DNA of 64,000 bases from Ctenosaura bakeri (Eukaryota; Chordata; Lepidosauria; Squamata; Iguanidae), in contig CAOLHI010001024.1 of NCBI GenBank assembly GCA_948474755.1, positions 1-64,000 on the forward strand, written 5' to 3'. Of this stretch, positions 39,101 to 45,771 are shown piece after piece; positions within the stretch are counted from its first letter, which is position 1; each line of letters begins with the position of its first letter. The translations under genes were made by a program, and so were the position numbers. The notes below the pieces were generated by a model. That model was given only the letters and a program-made list of their open reading frames with translations. It was not told the DNA's origin and did no database searches.

Positions 39101-42100
39101 AAAGAGATTCTCTTCAAAACAGGGCAGCAATTTTAGAGTCGAATCCTAACAATGGCCATTTCCACACTACACTGTTCTAATGATATTATTCCACTTTCAA
39201 CTTCCAATGGAATCCTGGGGTTTGCAGTTTAGGGAGGGGCTTTTAGAATTCTCAGCCAGAGAGCAATTTGGCCTCAGTAAACTACAAACCCCAGAATTCC
39301 ACAGGATGCTGAAAGTGGAATAATAGCACTAGAACAGTGTAGTGTGGAAATGGCCAATGTGTTCACAGAACTGCTACTTTAAATGGCCTCAGTCCCATGT
39401 ATAAATGCTTACAGTTGCAAATGTACCACATAATCTCATGCTTATTTACTTAGAACTCAGATTCATTAAGTTCACTGAGGCTTATCCCCAGGTTGAGTAC
39501 ACAGGATTTCAGCTGTATAGAGCAATGTTAAACATATTTACTTTAATGCCAAGGCTGTTGTAATACAGGATGAATAAGCTTAGTTCAAAGCTTTGTTCCA
39601 CCAGCAGGAGTTATGCCTAAATGGAGTTTCATTCAAGGGATTCCCCAAAGAAAGAGAGGCTAGGACTTTTTTTTGAGGGAGAGGTTTCCCTTTCCTTTGT
39701 AATTCCTTGCAGCCTCCCAAAATGTTGTCAGAGTTACATGCCCCTCCAAAATAGGAGGGACGCAGGAAAAAGTGAAAATTACCTGTGGCCACCCCTAGGA
39801 TCCACCATTGTTTTCTGTCAATAATTCGAGGTACATTGGATTTATGTAAACTAATGTATCAATTTCCCAGTTTTAGGAAATGAAGTTAACAATACAATGC
39901 CTTGCCAAAACAACTGAAGTGATGTTCATTTCTTTGAATCATGCACACGTATCATAGATCGTTTACGCTTCTCTGTAACACTTTATGGTCAGATTACAAC
40001 ATATGGAATAAGGTTACATTCTGATGACTAATCTGGTGAGCATGTCATCTCCTTAAGAATACAATGCGATTCCCACCCATACTTATAAAATGCTTTGCCA
40101 AAGCAGGCCATAGGTAATTTTTCCTTCCTCTATGAAGTGATTTATTTTTTGTTAGCTTACAAAGCTGTATGTAAAATTAAGTAGCAAAGAATCTTGATGA
40201 AGTGTTTTAGAAACCTCAGAGTGAAGAGCAGTTAAGTGTCTGTGAATCACACAGTCCTTTAGAGATCTCGTATCTGGTGACAGAAAAAAACTGTTATTAT
40301 TCTAGAGTGGAAGGCAACAAGCTGTATGAAAAGAACTAAAGACCTCGTTTAACCCCTTACCAACAGATGGGATCAAATGCATCCCCACTCATACTTCCTG
40401 ATGCAGGATCAAACAGTGGTCTATAGTGTTTTTCCCCAAATATGATGGGAACTGCCTGCTTAAAATGCTGCTCTGTATAGAAAATGAGCAACCTACAATG
40501 GTGTGAACATTTCAAAAGGCCTCTCTTCCTATGGTTGAATAAACCCTGGAGTGAATTACAGTATTCTAGAAATATTGTCCCCTGGATTGTGACATCAAAA
40601 GAGGCAGCCTTAGGAATGATAGGGCCTGCCACTGCTAGCACCAAGAAAAGGAGAGTCACGTCTGCAGTCAATGCAATGACAGAAAATGGTAGCCTATGCT
40701 GACTATGTGCTTCGTCCAGCCTGCCCAACTCACGTAGTTGTGAAGTCTGATGACTGTACGTAAGCAGCTCTGTTCTGTGGGATTGGTTGCTTCTGACACT
40801 CAGAATTTATCACACTATGGCTGATAAAGAGTCAGGAAACCTGAGACATTGAGAGAAATAGCCTCAAAATTGACAAAACTACTGACATGAAGAAAAGGCA
40901 GAAATGTCACCTCAAAGGTTATTGTAAAGACCTCAACTGGCAACAGCCATATGGTTCAGGTAACTGATTTGTTTTCTTACTCAGGCAATTATGAAAGGTG
41001 GTAATTGTGCAGAGGCTACTTGACTAGCATGAACTACCATCTGTGAGACTTCATTGTTACTATAGGCAATTCATAATGCATGGTTTCTGCACTGTTATAC
41101 ACATGCAACTGCTATAAGTAGTTTTGTATTTTCATCACATAGTTTGTTGTTTTATATTTTTAAAACTATGGAGTCAGTTCTTGCAGACCTGGCACATCTG
41201 TCTTATGAAGGACTGTACTTCCTGTTGTTCAGTGTTGTTGAACTTAATGAGTTATCTGCAACAACACTGTTTTACTGGGAAAGGAGAGTCGCATTAGAGG
41301 CATGTCAACTGATACCTAGGTATTTGATTTGTGTGTCTTTCTAGGATTATATCTGACACTTCACAAATGGTTTAATCTGATCCTTTGACAAAGGTTTCAA
41401 TTAACTGTTACTTGTATCCTTAAAATAAATTAGACTTACAAAACTATAGCTACTGTATTTTTCTAAGTATTTGGGAAGTTACAATCCACTCCATCAATTC
41501 AGTACTGCCTCCTCACATACAAGCTAATCCATGCTGTAAGAACTGTAAGACATGCTTCAGTTCATGGATTATCCATCACATTTCCTTCAACACAGGAGCA
41601 AGGAAGCATTTAGCCCTGACTCCACCTCCACTGCTTTCCTCAAGTGGAAAGCAACATGTCTGAAGAGCAGAGATTCCTAAATGCATGAAGATTCTCCACA
41701 CAAACAACATCCCGCCAGACTCCTTAATATCCCTCAGATCCCTTACTGCAGCAATCATAAGTTGCTTTCATTGAGGGCACCAATAAGAGTGTAATTATTT
41801 TCCTCACCGAGTTTTAATTTCTCCTGAACAAAGTTCAACAACAATGTATGAGGAGTACACTGTGAAACTGAATACTCCAATGAATTTTGTTTCAAAATGG
41901 AAGCTAATGAGACAAAAATAGTCAAATTATCTTCAATTTCATGAATCCTAAACATCATTTGCAATGGTAGCTAGCCCTGGAAGGCAAGAGAAAGGCAAAG
42001 AAAAAAAAATTCTCTGAATGAATCTTGCCAAGAAAACCGCATGACAGGTTCACTCTTGGGTTGCCATAAGTCAGAAATGACTTGAAGGTGCACAACAAGC

Positions 42101-43769
42101 AAGCCCCAGAGTTTCAGTTTAATTGTTGAAACATCACTTATATTAAAGCACGTGAAACTCAGGCATTAGGACAGATGGCAATTACAGTCCATGCTTACTA
42201 AGTGATTCAATAAACATTTCGCTTCAAGGAGCAGACTAATTTAAAATATGAAACTACTTACAGGCTAACTTTTGTTGTGACAGTTCTGGAAACATCGAAG
42301 CTCATATTTCTTTGTTTTGCACTGTCCATATCAGAGGACGTTTGCTTTTCATTTGTTTTTCCCATCTCAACTTTTTTACGCTTGTCACTCTGCAACAAAA
42401 CACTGCCATCAATGCTGTTGAGAAAATGTGATACTTTTGAGTCTGTCTTCTCTTCAGAAAGTGGCAAAGTGCTATTGCCTGTAGACCCCATGGAAGAAAT
42501 TTTACAAGCAGCCATAGAGCTTTCACTAGATGATGACTTTTCCACTGAAGTGCTTTTTGATGTTGGGTAACCATCTGTTACACTTTCATTTTGTCTTTTG
42601 GTGGAAGAATCTTTGCTATGACTCTTCAAACCTGTGGGTGAAAGAGGACCTGCCTCAGACTGGTTTTTTTTAAAGGATTTTCTCCTGTATGGGGATGAAG
42701 TTGAGGTCTGCTGCTTGCTTTTTTCCAGTTCTGTTTTAGTAAATCCCTTGTGGTTACTTCCAGCTCTTATGTCATGGCTAGCTGTGGGAGAATTACTCTG
42801 TGGAGAAGTCTTAGCTTTTCTGTCAGAATTACTTATTTTTTCTGATGCCAGATCTGAAGAAACGCTTTCAAAAACAGGTTCTTCTTTTACGCTATTCTCA
42901 GTCACGTTTCTATCCCCATTTGGCATATCACTAGAAGACTGGGATTTTCTTCTTCTTCCAGACCTCCTTACCGCAGGTTTTTTATCCATTGTGTCTTTGC
43001 TACTACAGTTGTTGTCTAACGCAGCAGTCTCTGTTTCATTTGAATTTGGTTGTTCAGTTTTACGAAGAAAGATATCCAGTGTCAACACTGTAGAAGGGAA
43101 AATGCGCTCAGTTGGCTTAGATTCAAAAGTAGAGGACTGATCTTTTGATGCTGCATAATCTGATTCTACAAATGGATGCACATCCACTAATTGCTTGTGG
43201 TCTAATATGCTGTGTTCTAGGTCTTCACTGGATATATTAGTTAAACTTTTAAAGAAGTCTGGAGTAGTGGTATTAGTGGTATCAGTTATAAGATCACTCT
43301 CTGCTTCCAGTGTCTGTAGTGTAAGATTGCTATCAAATAATGTATTTTTTATTGTCTCATTACTACTGTGCCATTCAGGTGACCATTCACTGTCAGAAGA
43401 AATTCCTTTAGTGTTCCATTCTGAAACAATGTCATTGTACAAAGGTGTCAGGTCCTTATTGTAGAGATAGTTATCTGGGTCTTCACCACTATTCTCTATC
43501 CTTGACTGATTGTGACTGTATGCATGGTCAACAAGAGACTCCTCACTTCTAGACAGATCTGTTATGTCCTCACCGTCTAGCGATGCCAACGGAGCTAAAT
43601 CCTTGCAAAGAGATACAGAATCTGCATTTATAATACTTGGCCTCAAAGTAGTTTCTAATGTGTTTTTTGGATTCTTTCTTCTCCCAGTTGTAAAAAAATT
43701 TCCAAACTTCCCCAAAACTGGTTTCTTTTTGTTTTCTTCCTTATTGGACTCTGAAGTGCGTGTTTTGGA
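1337..43769 (-). CDS. CRYBG1: CRYBG1 (AIM1) gene, partial: 16 spliced exons
   Basis: Beta/gamma-crystallin domain-containing protein 1, a non-lens member of the crystallin superfamily. In mammals it is linked to melanoma suppression and to actin cytoskeleton control (established knowledge). Exons on the minus strand, 5' to 3': 43769-42262, 29981-28565, 28452-28285, 27794-27744, 27650-27532, 20733-20571, 18275-18139, 13458-13332, 12921-12886, 11314-11157, 9429-9303, 8378-8233, 4343-4217, 4075-4043, 2326-2214, 1466-1337. All acceptors are AG, and all donors are GT except one GC. Phases chain without a break over 1,520 codons. Marker peptides such as KKPVLGKFGNFFTTGRRKN, INPRPGK and RGCWILYEKPNFEG match the human protein closely as I remember it. 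CRYBG3 and CRYBG2 are less likely because these linker and N-terminal signatures are CRYBG1-like. The start codon, motifs 11-12, the ricin-type lectin domain and the stop are not in the identified exons. Confidence 0.95.
1487..1625 (-). repeat. SINE fragment (squamate 5S/tRNA type)
   Basis: It carries the antisense SINE tail core (TTCAGGTCATTTCTGACTTA, then AACCTTAAGGTGAACTTATC) and GGGGTTTTCTTGGCAAG, shared with the copies at 15.9, 19.2, 42.0 and 54.8 kb. It lies in the intron between motifs 9 and 10, immediately next to the motif 10 acceptor. Confidence 0.65.
2214..2326 (-). CDS. CRYBG1: CRYBG1 exon: beta/gamma-crystallin motif 9
   Basis: 113 nt, phase 0 in, phase 2 out (AG of a split Ser codon). 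It encodes VQFFSEPEFQGNSRIFE, DISQIEEAF, KSSKVLSG. It matches human motif 9. Acceptor TATCTTTAAAG, donor GTGAGT. Confidence 0.92.
2327..4042. other. intron, no recognised element
   Basis: Contains a C9 run near 2859 and unique-looking AT-rich sequence. No exon, RNA gene or intact repeat was recognised. Confidence 0.6.
4043..4075 (-). CDS. CRYBG1: CRYBG1 mini linker exon before motif 9 (33 nt)
   Basis: Acceptor CATTTTAG, donor AAG|GTAAAA, phase 0 both sides, 11 codons (DITSDHTGKFK). The human linker at this place is also 11 residues and begins with Asp, but sequence identity is low. It is supported mainly by position, length, phase and splice sites. It follows a 141-bp intron. Confidence 0.78.
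4217..4343 (-). CDS. CRYBG1: CRYBG1 exon: beta/gamma-crystallin motif 8
   Basis: 127 nt. WVAYENPDFTGEQYILEKG is followed by YEAWGAKSCKISSVQPITL. Acceptor ATTTTTCAG, donor GTAAGA. It ends in phase 0. Confidence 0.95.
4344..8232. other. intron between motifs 7 and 8
   Basis: 3.9 kb of mostly unique-looking sequence. It holds a 16-bp tandem (7320), the CAATGGGGCTTACC motif (about 7009-7039) and short A-rich runs. The long open frame near 4429-4839 has no homology or splice support. Confidence 0.6.
7320..7370. repeat. 16-bp minisatellite, three copies
   Basis: Unit ACACCTGGTTTGAAGC repeated three times with almost no divergence. Confidence 0.95.
8233..8378 (-). CDS. CRYBG1: CRYBG1 exon: beta/gamma-crystallin motif 7
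   Basis: 146 nt, acceptor TTTCTGCAG, donor GTAAGTGG, phase 0 in and phase 2 out. It encodes HMIMYTEKDFGSKGSNI, NLKDTGYGLRTQSINVLSG. It has a single-residue-deep match to human motif 7 along its whole length. Confidence 0.94.
8757..8865 (+). repeat. 5S rRNA-derived SINE head or 5S pseudogene
   Basis: It follows the vertebrate 5S rRNA consensus for about 95 nt: CCACCCTGAA, then TTTGATTTTGGAAACTATGC in place of the conserved TCTGATCTCGGAAGCTAAGC, then GCATGGTTTGTGTCTGGATG in place of GCCTGGTTAGTACTTGGATG. The many substitutions in the internal promoter region argue against a working 5S gene. Confidence 0.7.
9303..9429 (-). CDS. CRYBG1: CRYBG1 exon: beta/gamma-crystallin motif 6
   Basis: 127 nt. 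WVAYEKPDFSGHQYLLEEGE is followed by WGGYDEQVQSLRPVLG, nearly identical to human motif 6. The split Val codon is completed by the first base. Donor GTAAGT. Confidence 0.95.
9899..10620. mobile_element. GC-rich non-autonomous TIR element
   Basis: Begins GGCCCTTTTCGCACGGGCC and ends CAGTGCGGAAAGGGCC, an inverted terminal match of about 14 bp. The interior is extremely GC- and CpG-rich against AT-rich flanks. It contains an inverted TTTTCGC/GCGAAAA hairpin near 10034-10055, a 25-bp tandem array and no credible gene. No clean target-site duplication was found. The open frames across it are low-complexity Arg/Gly/Pro products of the repeat. Confidence 0.65.
10211..10440. repeat. GC-rich 25/26-bp minisatellite
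   Basis: Nine occurrences of GGAATCC, mostly 25-26 bp apart, separated by (GC)n and G5-G8 runs. Alternating GC and long G-runs make Z-DNA and G-quadruplex formation plausible. Confidence 0.9.
10700..10918 (+). repeat. tRNA-derived SINE with ACA tail
   Basis: The head CAGCATGGTATAGTGGTTTG resembles a tRNA A-box. The body has CACTGGGTGACTTTGAGTAC, and the tail is (ACAACA)n with CAGCAA variants. It belongs to the same family as copies at 46.9, 48.7 and 57.5 kb. Confidence 0.8.
11157..11314 (-). CDS. CRYBG1: CRYBG1 exon: beta/gamma-crystallin motif 5
   Basis: 158 nt, phase 0 in, phase 2 out. It starts VIIYEKPFFEGK, has a long polar insertion (about 20 residues, rich in Glu, Lys and Asn) and ends TSIGSIKVKAGV. 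The insertion position matches human motif 5, but the residues differ. Acceptor CTAAAG, donor GTAAGTAG. Confidence 0.92.
12308..12493. mobile_element. palindromic MITE, copy 1
   Basis: About 186 bp, nearly a perfect inverted repeat. It opens GGCCATTTCTGCACTAG and closes with its complement ending GTAGAAATGGC. The core GATTCCACTTTCAACATCCT appears on both arms. It lies in the intron before the linker exon of motif 5. It could fold into a long hairpin. Confidence 0.85.
12886..12921 (-). CDS. CRYBG1: CRYBG1 mini linker exon before motif 5 (36 nt)
   Basis: Acceptor TTTTTTGTAG, donor AAG|GTAAAA, phase 0 both sides. Twelve codons, GGRKVECPESPK, match the human linker GGRKVEFPTDPK (recalled) at nine positions. 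This micro-exon is invisible to ORF finding. Confidence 0.9.
13332..13458 (-). CDS. CRYBG1: CRYBG1 exon: beta/gamma-crystallin motif 4
   Basis: 127 nt. It completes the split Ile codon before the invariant Trp, then WLLYEEPGF, LEPGEYPYLSFW and AYIRSLRPLKM. It ends in phase 0 at GTGAGA. Motifs 4, 6 and 8 all have exons of exactly 127 nt. Confidence 0.93.
15930..16515 (-). repeat. 5S-type SINE, split by a DNA transposon
   Basis: Left part 15930-16050 carries the antisense SINE tail (TCTGCTGACTTATGGTGACC). Right part 16431-16515 carries antisense 5S-like sequence (TTTCCCATCCAATTACTAAC). The two parts are one SINE interrupted by the Tigger-like element at 16053-16428. Confidence 0.7.
16053..16428. 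mobile_element. Tigger/MER2-like non-autonomous transposon
   Basis: 376 bp flanked by TA dinucleotides. Termini CAGTCAGCCCTCCACATTTG and its inverted match CAAATGTGGAGGGATGACTA resemble Tigger/MER2 ends known from mammals. The interior has an inverted CCATTTTTAATAGG pair. It interrupts a SINE. Confidence 0.8.
17105..17192. repeat. ~50-bp tandem duplication
   Basis: GGGGGGCTRGAGAAGCATG and the following ACTTTTGGTGGCAGTAAA occur twice in a row. Confidence 0.85.
18139..18275 (-). CDS. CRYBG1: CRYBG1 exon: beta/gamma-crystallin motif 3
   Basis: 137 nt, phase 0 in, phase 2 out. It encodes DYRLCRIDLFTEPGGLG, SYFDDTEETRFG and QKTCSMQVHWG, colinear with human motif 3. Acceptor TTTTGCTAG, donor GTAAGTAC. 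Confidence 0.93.
18596..19186. mobile_element. Tigger-like transposon, older copy
   Basis: Left end AAGTTGAGTCTCCCACATCC with CCAAAATCCAAAA. The right end, read on the minus strand, has CTTCCCTTACCCAAAATGCT and GGGACCCAAGTCTGAACATT. This layout strongly resembles a mammalian Tigger-class repeat. It is flanked by TA. Confidence 0.6.
19244..19457 (-). repeat. tRNA-derived SINE
   Basis: Antisense tail TGTTGTGTGCCTTCAAGTTG, body TGCGCAAGGTCACCCAGTGG and head CTCAAACCACTACACAATGC. Nearly full length. Confidence 0.8.
20571..20733 (-). CDS. CRYBG1: CRYBG1 exon: beta/gamma-crystallin motif 2 (GC donor)
   Basis: 163 nt. The first base completes the split Cys codon, giving CWILYEKPNFEG, then PLEEGELELTNLWG and, after an acidic insertion, VIGSIRHVVK. 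The insertion is at the same place as in the human motif 2. The exon must end at AAG|GCAAGT, a GC-type donor. The nearby GT (GTAAGA, four bases further) would shift frame and reach a stop soon after the next exon starts. It is separated from motif 1 by a 6.8-kb intron. Confidence 0.93.
21317..21494. mobile_element. palindromic MITE, copy 2
   Basis: GGGTCATTTCTGCACTACGA at the left, GTAGTGCGGAGATGGCC at the right. Both arms carry CCACTTTCAACATCCT or its complement. Confidence 0.85.
22330..23950 (-). mobile_element. degenerate L2-like LINE with RT remnant
   Basis: A long 5'-truncated LINE on the minus strand. The region 23108-23515 translates to the end of a reverse transcriptase, including INWMRENKLKLNPDKTEVLL. 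A one-base shift interrupts the YADD-type block, where the frame reads ATKMLMILYFSF instead, so no active enzyme is made. To the left are the 3' UTR and the terminus TATATCCTACCCTC followed by (ATC)n/(AATC)n. The text closely resembles a LINE family abundant in squamates. Confidence 0.75.
25810..25862 (+). repeat. L2-like LINE 3' tail
   Basis: CGCCGCCTCGATCCATGTGG then AGAGGCGGAATACAAATAAA: the terminal hairpin and tail of the LINE family that also ends at 50.84 and 53.4 kb. Confidence 0.75.
25863..25956. repeat. compound (ATG)n-(AAT)n microsatellite
   Basis: About 15 GAT units followed by GAAAAA and about 14 AAT units, directly at the 3' end of a LINE tail. Confidence 0.97.
26034..26476. 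mobile_element. hAT/Charlie-like non-autonomous element
   Basis: Left end CAGAGCAAAATGCAGCCCAC and right end with TGTGGCCCCTTACCCATCC are in the form of hAT 'CAGnGGCAAAnTGCGGCCC' termini. No transposase frame. Confidence 0.5.
27532..27650 (-). CDS. CRYBG1: CRYBG1 exon: beta/gamma-crystallin motif 1
   Basis: 119 nt, following an intron of only 93 bp. Acceptor AAATACAG, donor GTAAGA after TG of a split Cys codon (phase 2). It encodes a motif with IEVFHDVLDCTSW and SPVILVKIIRG, matching human motif 1 (IEVFSDIQDCSSW, SPVILIKVVRG, recalled). The opening IVICNKSET lacks the usual aromatic-Glu start of crystallin motifs. The human motif 1 is also atypical here, but less so. Confidence 0.92.
27744..27794 (-). 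CDS. CRYBG1: CRYBG1 mini linker exon before motif 1 (51 nt)
   Basis: Acceptor CATTTTAG, donor AAG|GTAAGC, phase 0 on both sides. It encodes 17 residues ending NKINPRPGK, the linker directly before the first beta/gamma-crystallin motif in the human protein. It is too short for any ORF caller and was found from homology and splice sites. Confidence 0.9.
28285..28452 (-). CDS. CRYBG1: CRYBG1 exon: conserved pre-crystallin segment (56 aa)
   Basis: 168 nt, phase 0 in and out, after a 112-bp intron whose polypyrimidine tract includes a run of 14 T. It contains FKAANYMEKYLQTDD, ERILQMPNFGN and SSWLKPGQFEPNNF. A second AG lies 10 nt downstream of the acceptor, but using it would introduce a stop, so the first AG is chosen. 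Donor GAG|GTAGG. Confidence 0.88.
28565..29981 (-). CDS. CRYBG1: CRYBG1 second large exon (1,417 nt)
   Basis: Acceptor CTTTTTCAG, donor GTAATA. One base completes the split codon and 472 codons follow, ending in phase 0. The exon begins PAKPKSIELNLKTSKSLEDL and is polar and low in structure. Near 28955-29011 it carries HEDNLEKIFDPNVFTVGLG, a segment conserved in the CRYBG family, followed by RPKRASAENSI. The open frame runs on past the donor only into intron. Confidence 0.93.
30600..30775. mobile_element. hAT-like fragment
   Basis: Minus-strand terminus CAGGAGTGGGTGAAACATAG then CCCGTGGGCTTCATG resembles Charlie-type ends. The other end is unclear. Confidence 0.35.
32925..33315. mobile_element. 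GC-rich element related to that at 9.9 kb
   Basis: Right end GCAGAAAGGGCC. The interior has a TTTTTGGC/GCCAAAAA hairpin followed by GGAGCCTCCGGAGCC and GTCGCGCTTTC, in the same order as hairpin, CCTCCAGGAGCC and GTCGCGCTTCC in the 9.9-kb element. The left end is not clear. Confidence 0.5.
33565..33883. mobile_element. Tigger-like element
   Basis: Begins CAGTGAGTCCTCCACTTCTA after TA and ends AATGAAGGCCTACTG. The interior is more diverged than the 16.0 and 59.3 kb copies. Confidence 0.55.
33900..36410 (-). mobile_element. retroelement remnant, probably DIRS-like
   Basis: On the minus strand, 35466-34904 reads across two frames as the end of a reverse transcriptase (LLSFMASMSSV) and an RNase H-like segment (TLIVTDVSMKRWELTW). 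Further downstream, 34772-34240 has decayed frames. The 'TDxSxxxW' form of the RNase H start is typical of DIRS-type elements. Stops and frameshifts are frequent, so it is dead. Outer limits are approximate. Ty3/gypsy is the alternative. Confidence 0.5.
36143..36166. repeat. (AG)n microsatellite
   Basis: About 12 AG units following an A-run. Confidence 0.9.
39154..39355. mobile_element. palindromic MITE, copy 3
   Basis: 202 bp, GGCCATTTCCACACTACACT at the left and the complement TAGTGTGGAAATGGCC at the right. It is the best-preserved copy, flanked by AAT on both sides. Confidence 0.9.
42013..42108 (+). repeat. SINE 3' tail
   Basis: CTTGCCAAGAAAACCGCATG then GTTGCCATAAGTCAGAAATG and ACTTGAAGGTGCACAACAAG, 150 bp from the donor of the large exon. 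Confidence 0.75.
42262..43769 (-). CDS. CRYBG1: CRYBG1 large N-terminal exon (1,508 nt)
   Basis: Acceptor TTTCTTTATAG precedes codon TCC at 43769. Donor GTAAGTAG follows 42262. The exon enters in phase 0 and leaves two bases (CT) of a split Leu codon. It codes for about 502 residues. The opening matches the human segment ending in KPVLGKLGTLFTAGRRRN (recalled), here KPVLGKFGNFFTTGRRKN. The rest is Ser-, Thr-, Glu- and Lys-rich with long polar runs and no predicted fold, typical of the disordered N-terminal half of this family. There is no ATG in frame before the conserved block, so translation must begin in an upstream exon. Confidence 0.93.
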
Positions 43770-44419
43770 CTATAAAGAAAATAAGAAGAAAGAAGAAAGT
43801 CAGAATTCAAAACAAGGGTATTTTCTACACACATATTTCTACTACTAAACATGTATATGTAGGGGCAAATAAAAGGGGAACTGGACCTAAACTCTCCACT
43901 GAATAGTGGATTTTCTTTGGAAATATATCCTTACAGTTCAAGAATGCATCTTACCCATGTCTACTCAGAAGTAAATCCCACTGAATTCAGTGACATGCAC
44001 TTGTAGGGATGTAGGTGTAGAACTACAACAAGAATAGCCTATTTATACAAGCCATTAGAAAAAATTATGTATCCACATGCCTCAGTGCACAATCCTGTAC
44101 TTACCTGGAAGTAAATCACTGGAATTTATTGCTGAGCAAAGTATTAAATAGGAATATACTGTTGGCACTGTAATAAAGTAAAGCAACCGGTAAAGTGAAG
44201 AGTAAAGTAAAACAAAGGGTACCTTTAATCATGAAACTACTACAGCAGATTTACTTAAGTCAGTGCAAAGGTCACATTCTCAATAAATTTGATTTTTACT
44301 AGCCACATATTGTGTCACCATAGCGTTGAGGTGTGACTCAGGGTCACCCTTTTATCCTTCAAGGCAAGCACAAACGAAACTTCTTCTTCCTGATTAATTT
44401 CGTCCTGTTTCAAGCCCCA

Positions 44420-45640
44420 CACATTGCTACCACTGTTCCACTCGACAGCCCGACCTCGCAAAGCAGACTCACAATCCTGCAATATGTGGCAACGACCCAG
44501 CCTGACGCTACAAAGGGCGCGGGGCGAAAGCGTCCACATTTCACAGGCCAGCCCGAAAGCCGGTGAGGAGATGCCACGCTCCAATTCTTTCTGGAAAAAA
44601 ACAAAAAAACCAGGCAGCCGCGGAAGGTGGCCGGGGTAGGACAGGGCGCTCACAGGGCCGGCCGGCCAGCCCTACAGGCAAAACCGCCCTGGCCAGTCCG
44701 AGGTCTGCCGCGCTTGAGGAACGAGGCGGGCAGCCACCCCAGGACAGCGCCGTCTTTCGCAAGCCGCTTCCTGCTCCTTCCAGCTCCGCGGCCCTTTTGC
44801 GCCTCGCCTGCCAAGACGACGCGGGAAGCGCAGGGGACCCCCGCGAGCGCGCCGCCGTCGCCGCCCTCCGCCAACCCCTCATAAGATTTTGAGGACAGGT
44901 CAGGGAGGGAGGGAGGGAGGCGCCTCGCGCGCCTTAGTCCGCATTTCTCCCGCGCTGTCCGCCGCCCTCCTCGCGCCTCACTGTACTTACTATTCCGCGG
45001 GAGACCGGCGGTCCACGTGGGGGAACCTCCAACACGCGCTCGGTGCCCACCTCAGAGCAGCCCTCCCCTTCCCTCCCTTTTCCCCACCGTCCCCAGGTAG
45101 CCGGTGCGCGCAGAGCACCCGAGGCCGGCTCCCGCGAAGGCGCCGACTGTCTGAACGGCAGAGCCCGCCACGCCCGAGCGGTGCCCGCCTCCGCCTCCAG
45201 CGCCAGCCTCGGCAGCTGCGGCTCTTCCTGGCACGGTCGCCGCAGGTAGGGCGCGAAGGGAGAGGGTTCCGGTCGCCGCCCACAGCCACGGCGGGAAGGG
45301 AGGCCAACGAGGGCGGCTGCGGGGAGCCGCTCGCTCTTAAAACCAGCCAGGGGCCGTTTAAGAGGCCCCTCGGGTCGTTTCGTAAGACTCAGCTCCAGAC
45401 AGCGGGGTCCTGAGTATTCCAGACCGAACTTACCGGGCGTTTTTCCTCAGTGCCGAATATACAGCAGTGTTTTAACCTCTGGGCTTGGAAAGCGGAGGCG
45501 CCTGGCCAAGAGGCATGGCTCCTTCGCGCACCTGGGCGTCTCTTGCGAAGAGGGGACGCGACAACGCCACAAAGTACAAGCGGAAGATGTTTGAGACTCA
45601 GGCCCTTTCCGCGCTACACGGTAATAGCGCTATTCTTCCA
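44420..45640. promoter_or_regulatory. CpG-rich island, probable CRYBG1 promoter
   Basis: A GC- and CpG-dense block in otherwise AT-rich DNA, just upstream of the first large CRYBG1 exon. It contains pyrimidine-rich tracts near 45061-45085 and two strong minus-strand donors. No TATA box was recognised. Position and composition suggest a CpG-island promoter. Which strand or strands it serves cannot be decided from sequence alone. Confidence 0.65.
44991..45433 (-). other. CRYBG1: putative CRYBG1 first exon(s), 5' leader
   Basis: A donor GTAAGTAC follows base 44991 on the minus strand. A second strong donor, GTAAGTTC, lies near 45432. Either could end a first exon spliced to 43769. The frame continuous with exon 43769 stays open for roughly 150 codons through this GC-rich block but has no ATG, and the peptide does not resemble the human N-terminus I recall. 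I therefore treat it as non-coding leader or alternative first exon. The 5' boundary is arbitrary. Confidence 0.4.
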
Positions 45641-45771
45641 CTTTCAACATCCTGTGGAATTCCGGGGTTTCTAGTGTACTGAGGCCAAAGAGCTCCTTCC
45701 CTAAACTCCAAAGCCCAGGATTTGTTCAAAGTGGAATAATAGCACTATGACAGTGTAATGTGGAAATGGCC
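45601..45771. mobile_element. palindromic MITE, copy 4
   Basis: GGCCCTTTCCGCGCTACACG at the left, AATGTGGAAATGGCC at the right. It sits at the edge of the CpG-rich promoter block. One arm has lost the CCATAGGAT segment. Confidence 0.85.

Larger units (their letters stand above)
29982..42261. other. 12.3-kb intron between the two large exons
   Basis: Contains a (GA)n run at 30000, a hAT-like fragment (about 30.6-30.78 kb), a GC-rich element (32.9-33.3 kb), a Tigger-like element (33.6 kb), a DIRS-like remnant (33.9-36.4 kb), MITE copy 3 (39.2 kb) and a SINE tail (42.0 kb). I see nothing recognisable in about 36.5-39.1 kb or 39.4-42.0 kb. Confidence 0.6.

Noticed and set aside
40357..40728. 123-codon minus-strand frame with a hydrophobic stretch
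   Set aside because: No ATG at its start, no clear acceptor, no recognised homologue. The length is within chance for 64 kb of six-frame sequence.
42277..43848. several plus-strand frames opposite the large exon
   Set aside because: Shadows of the CRYBG1 coding strand, with no independent support.
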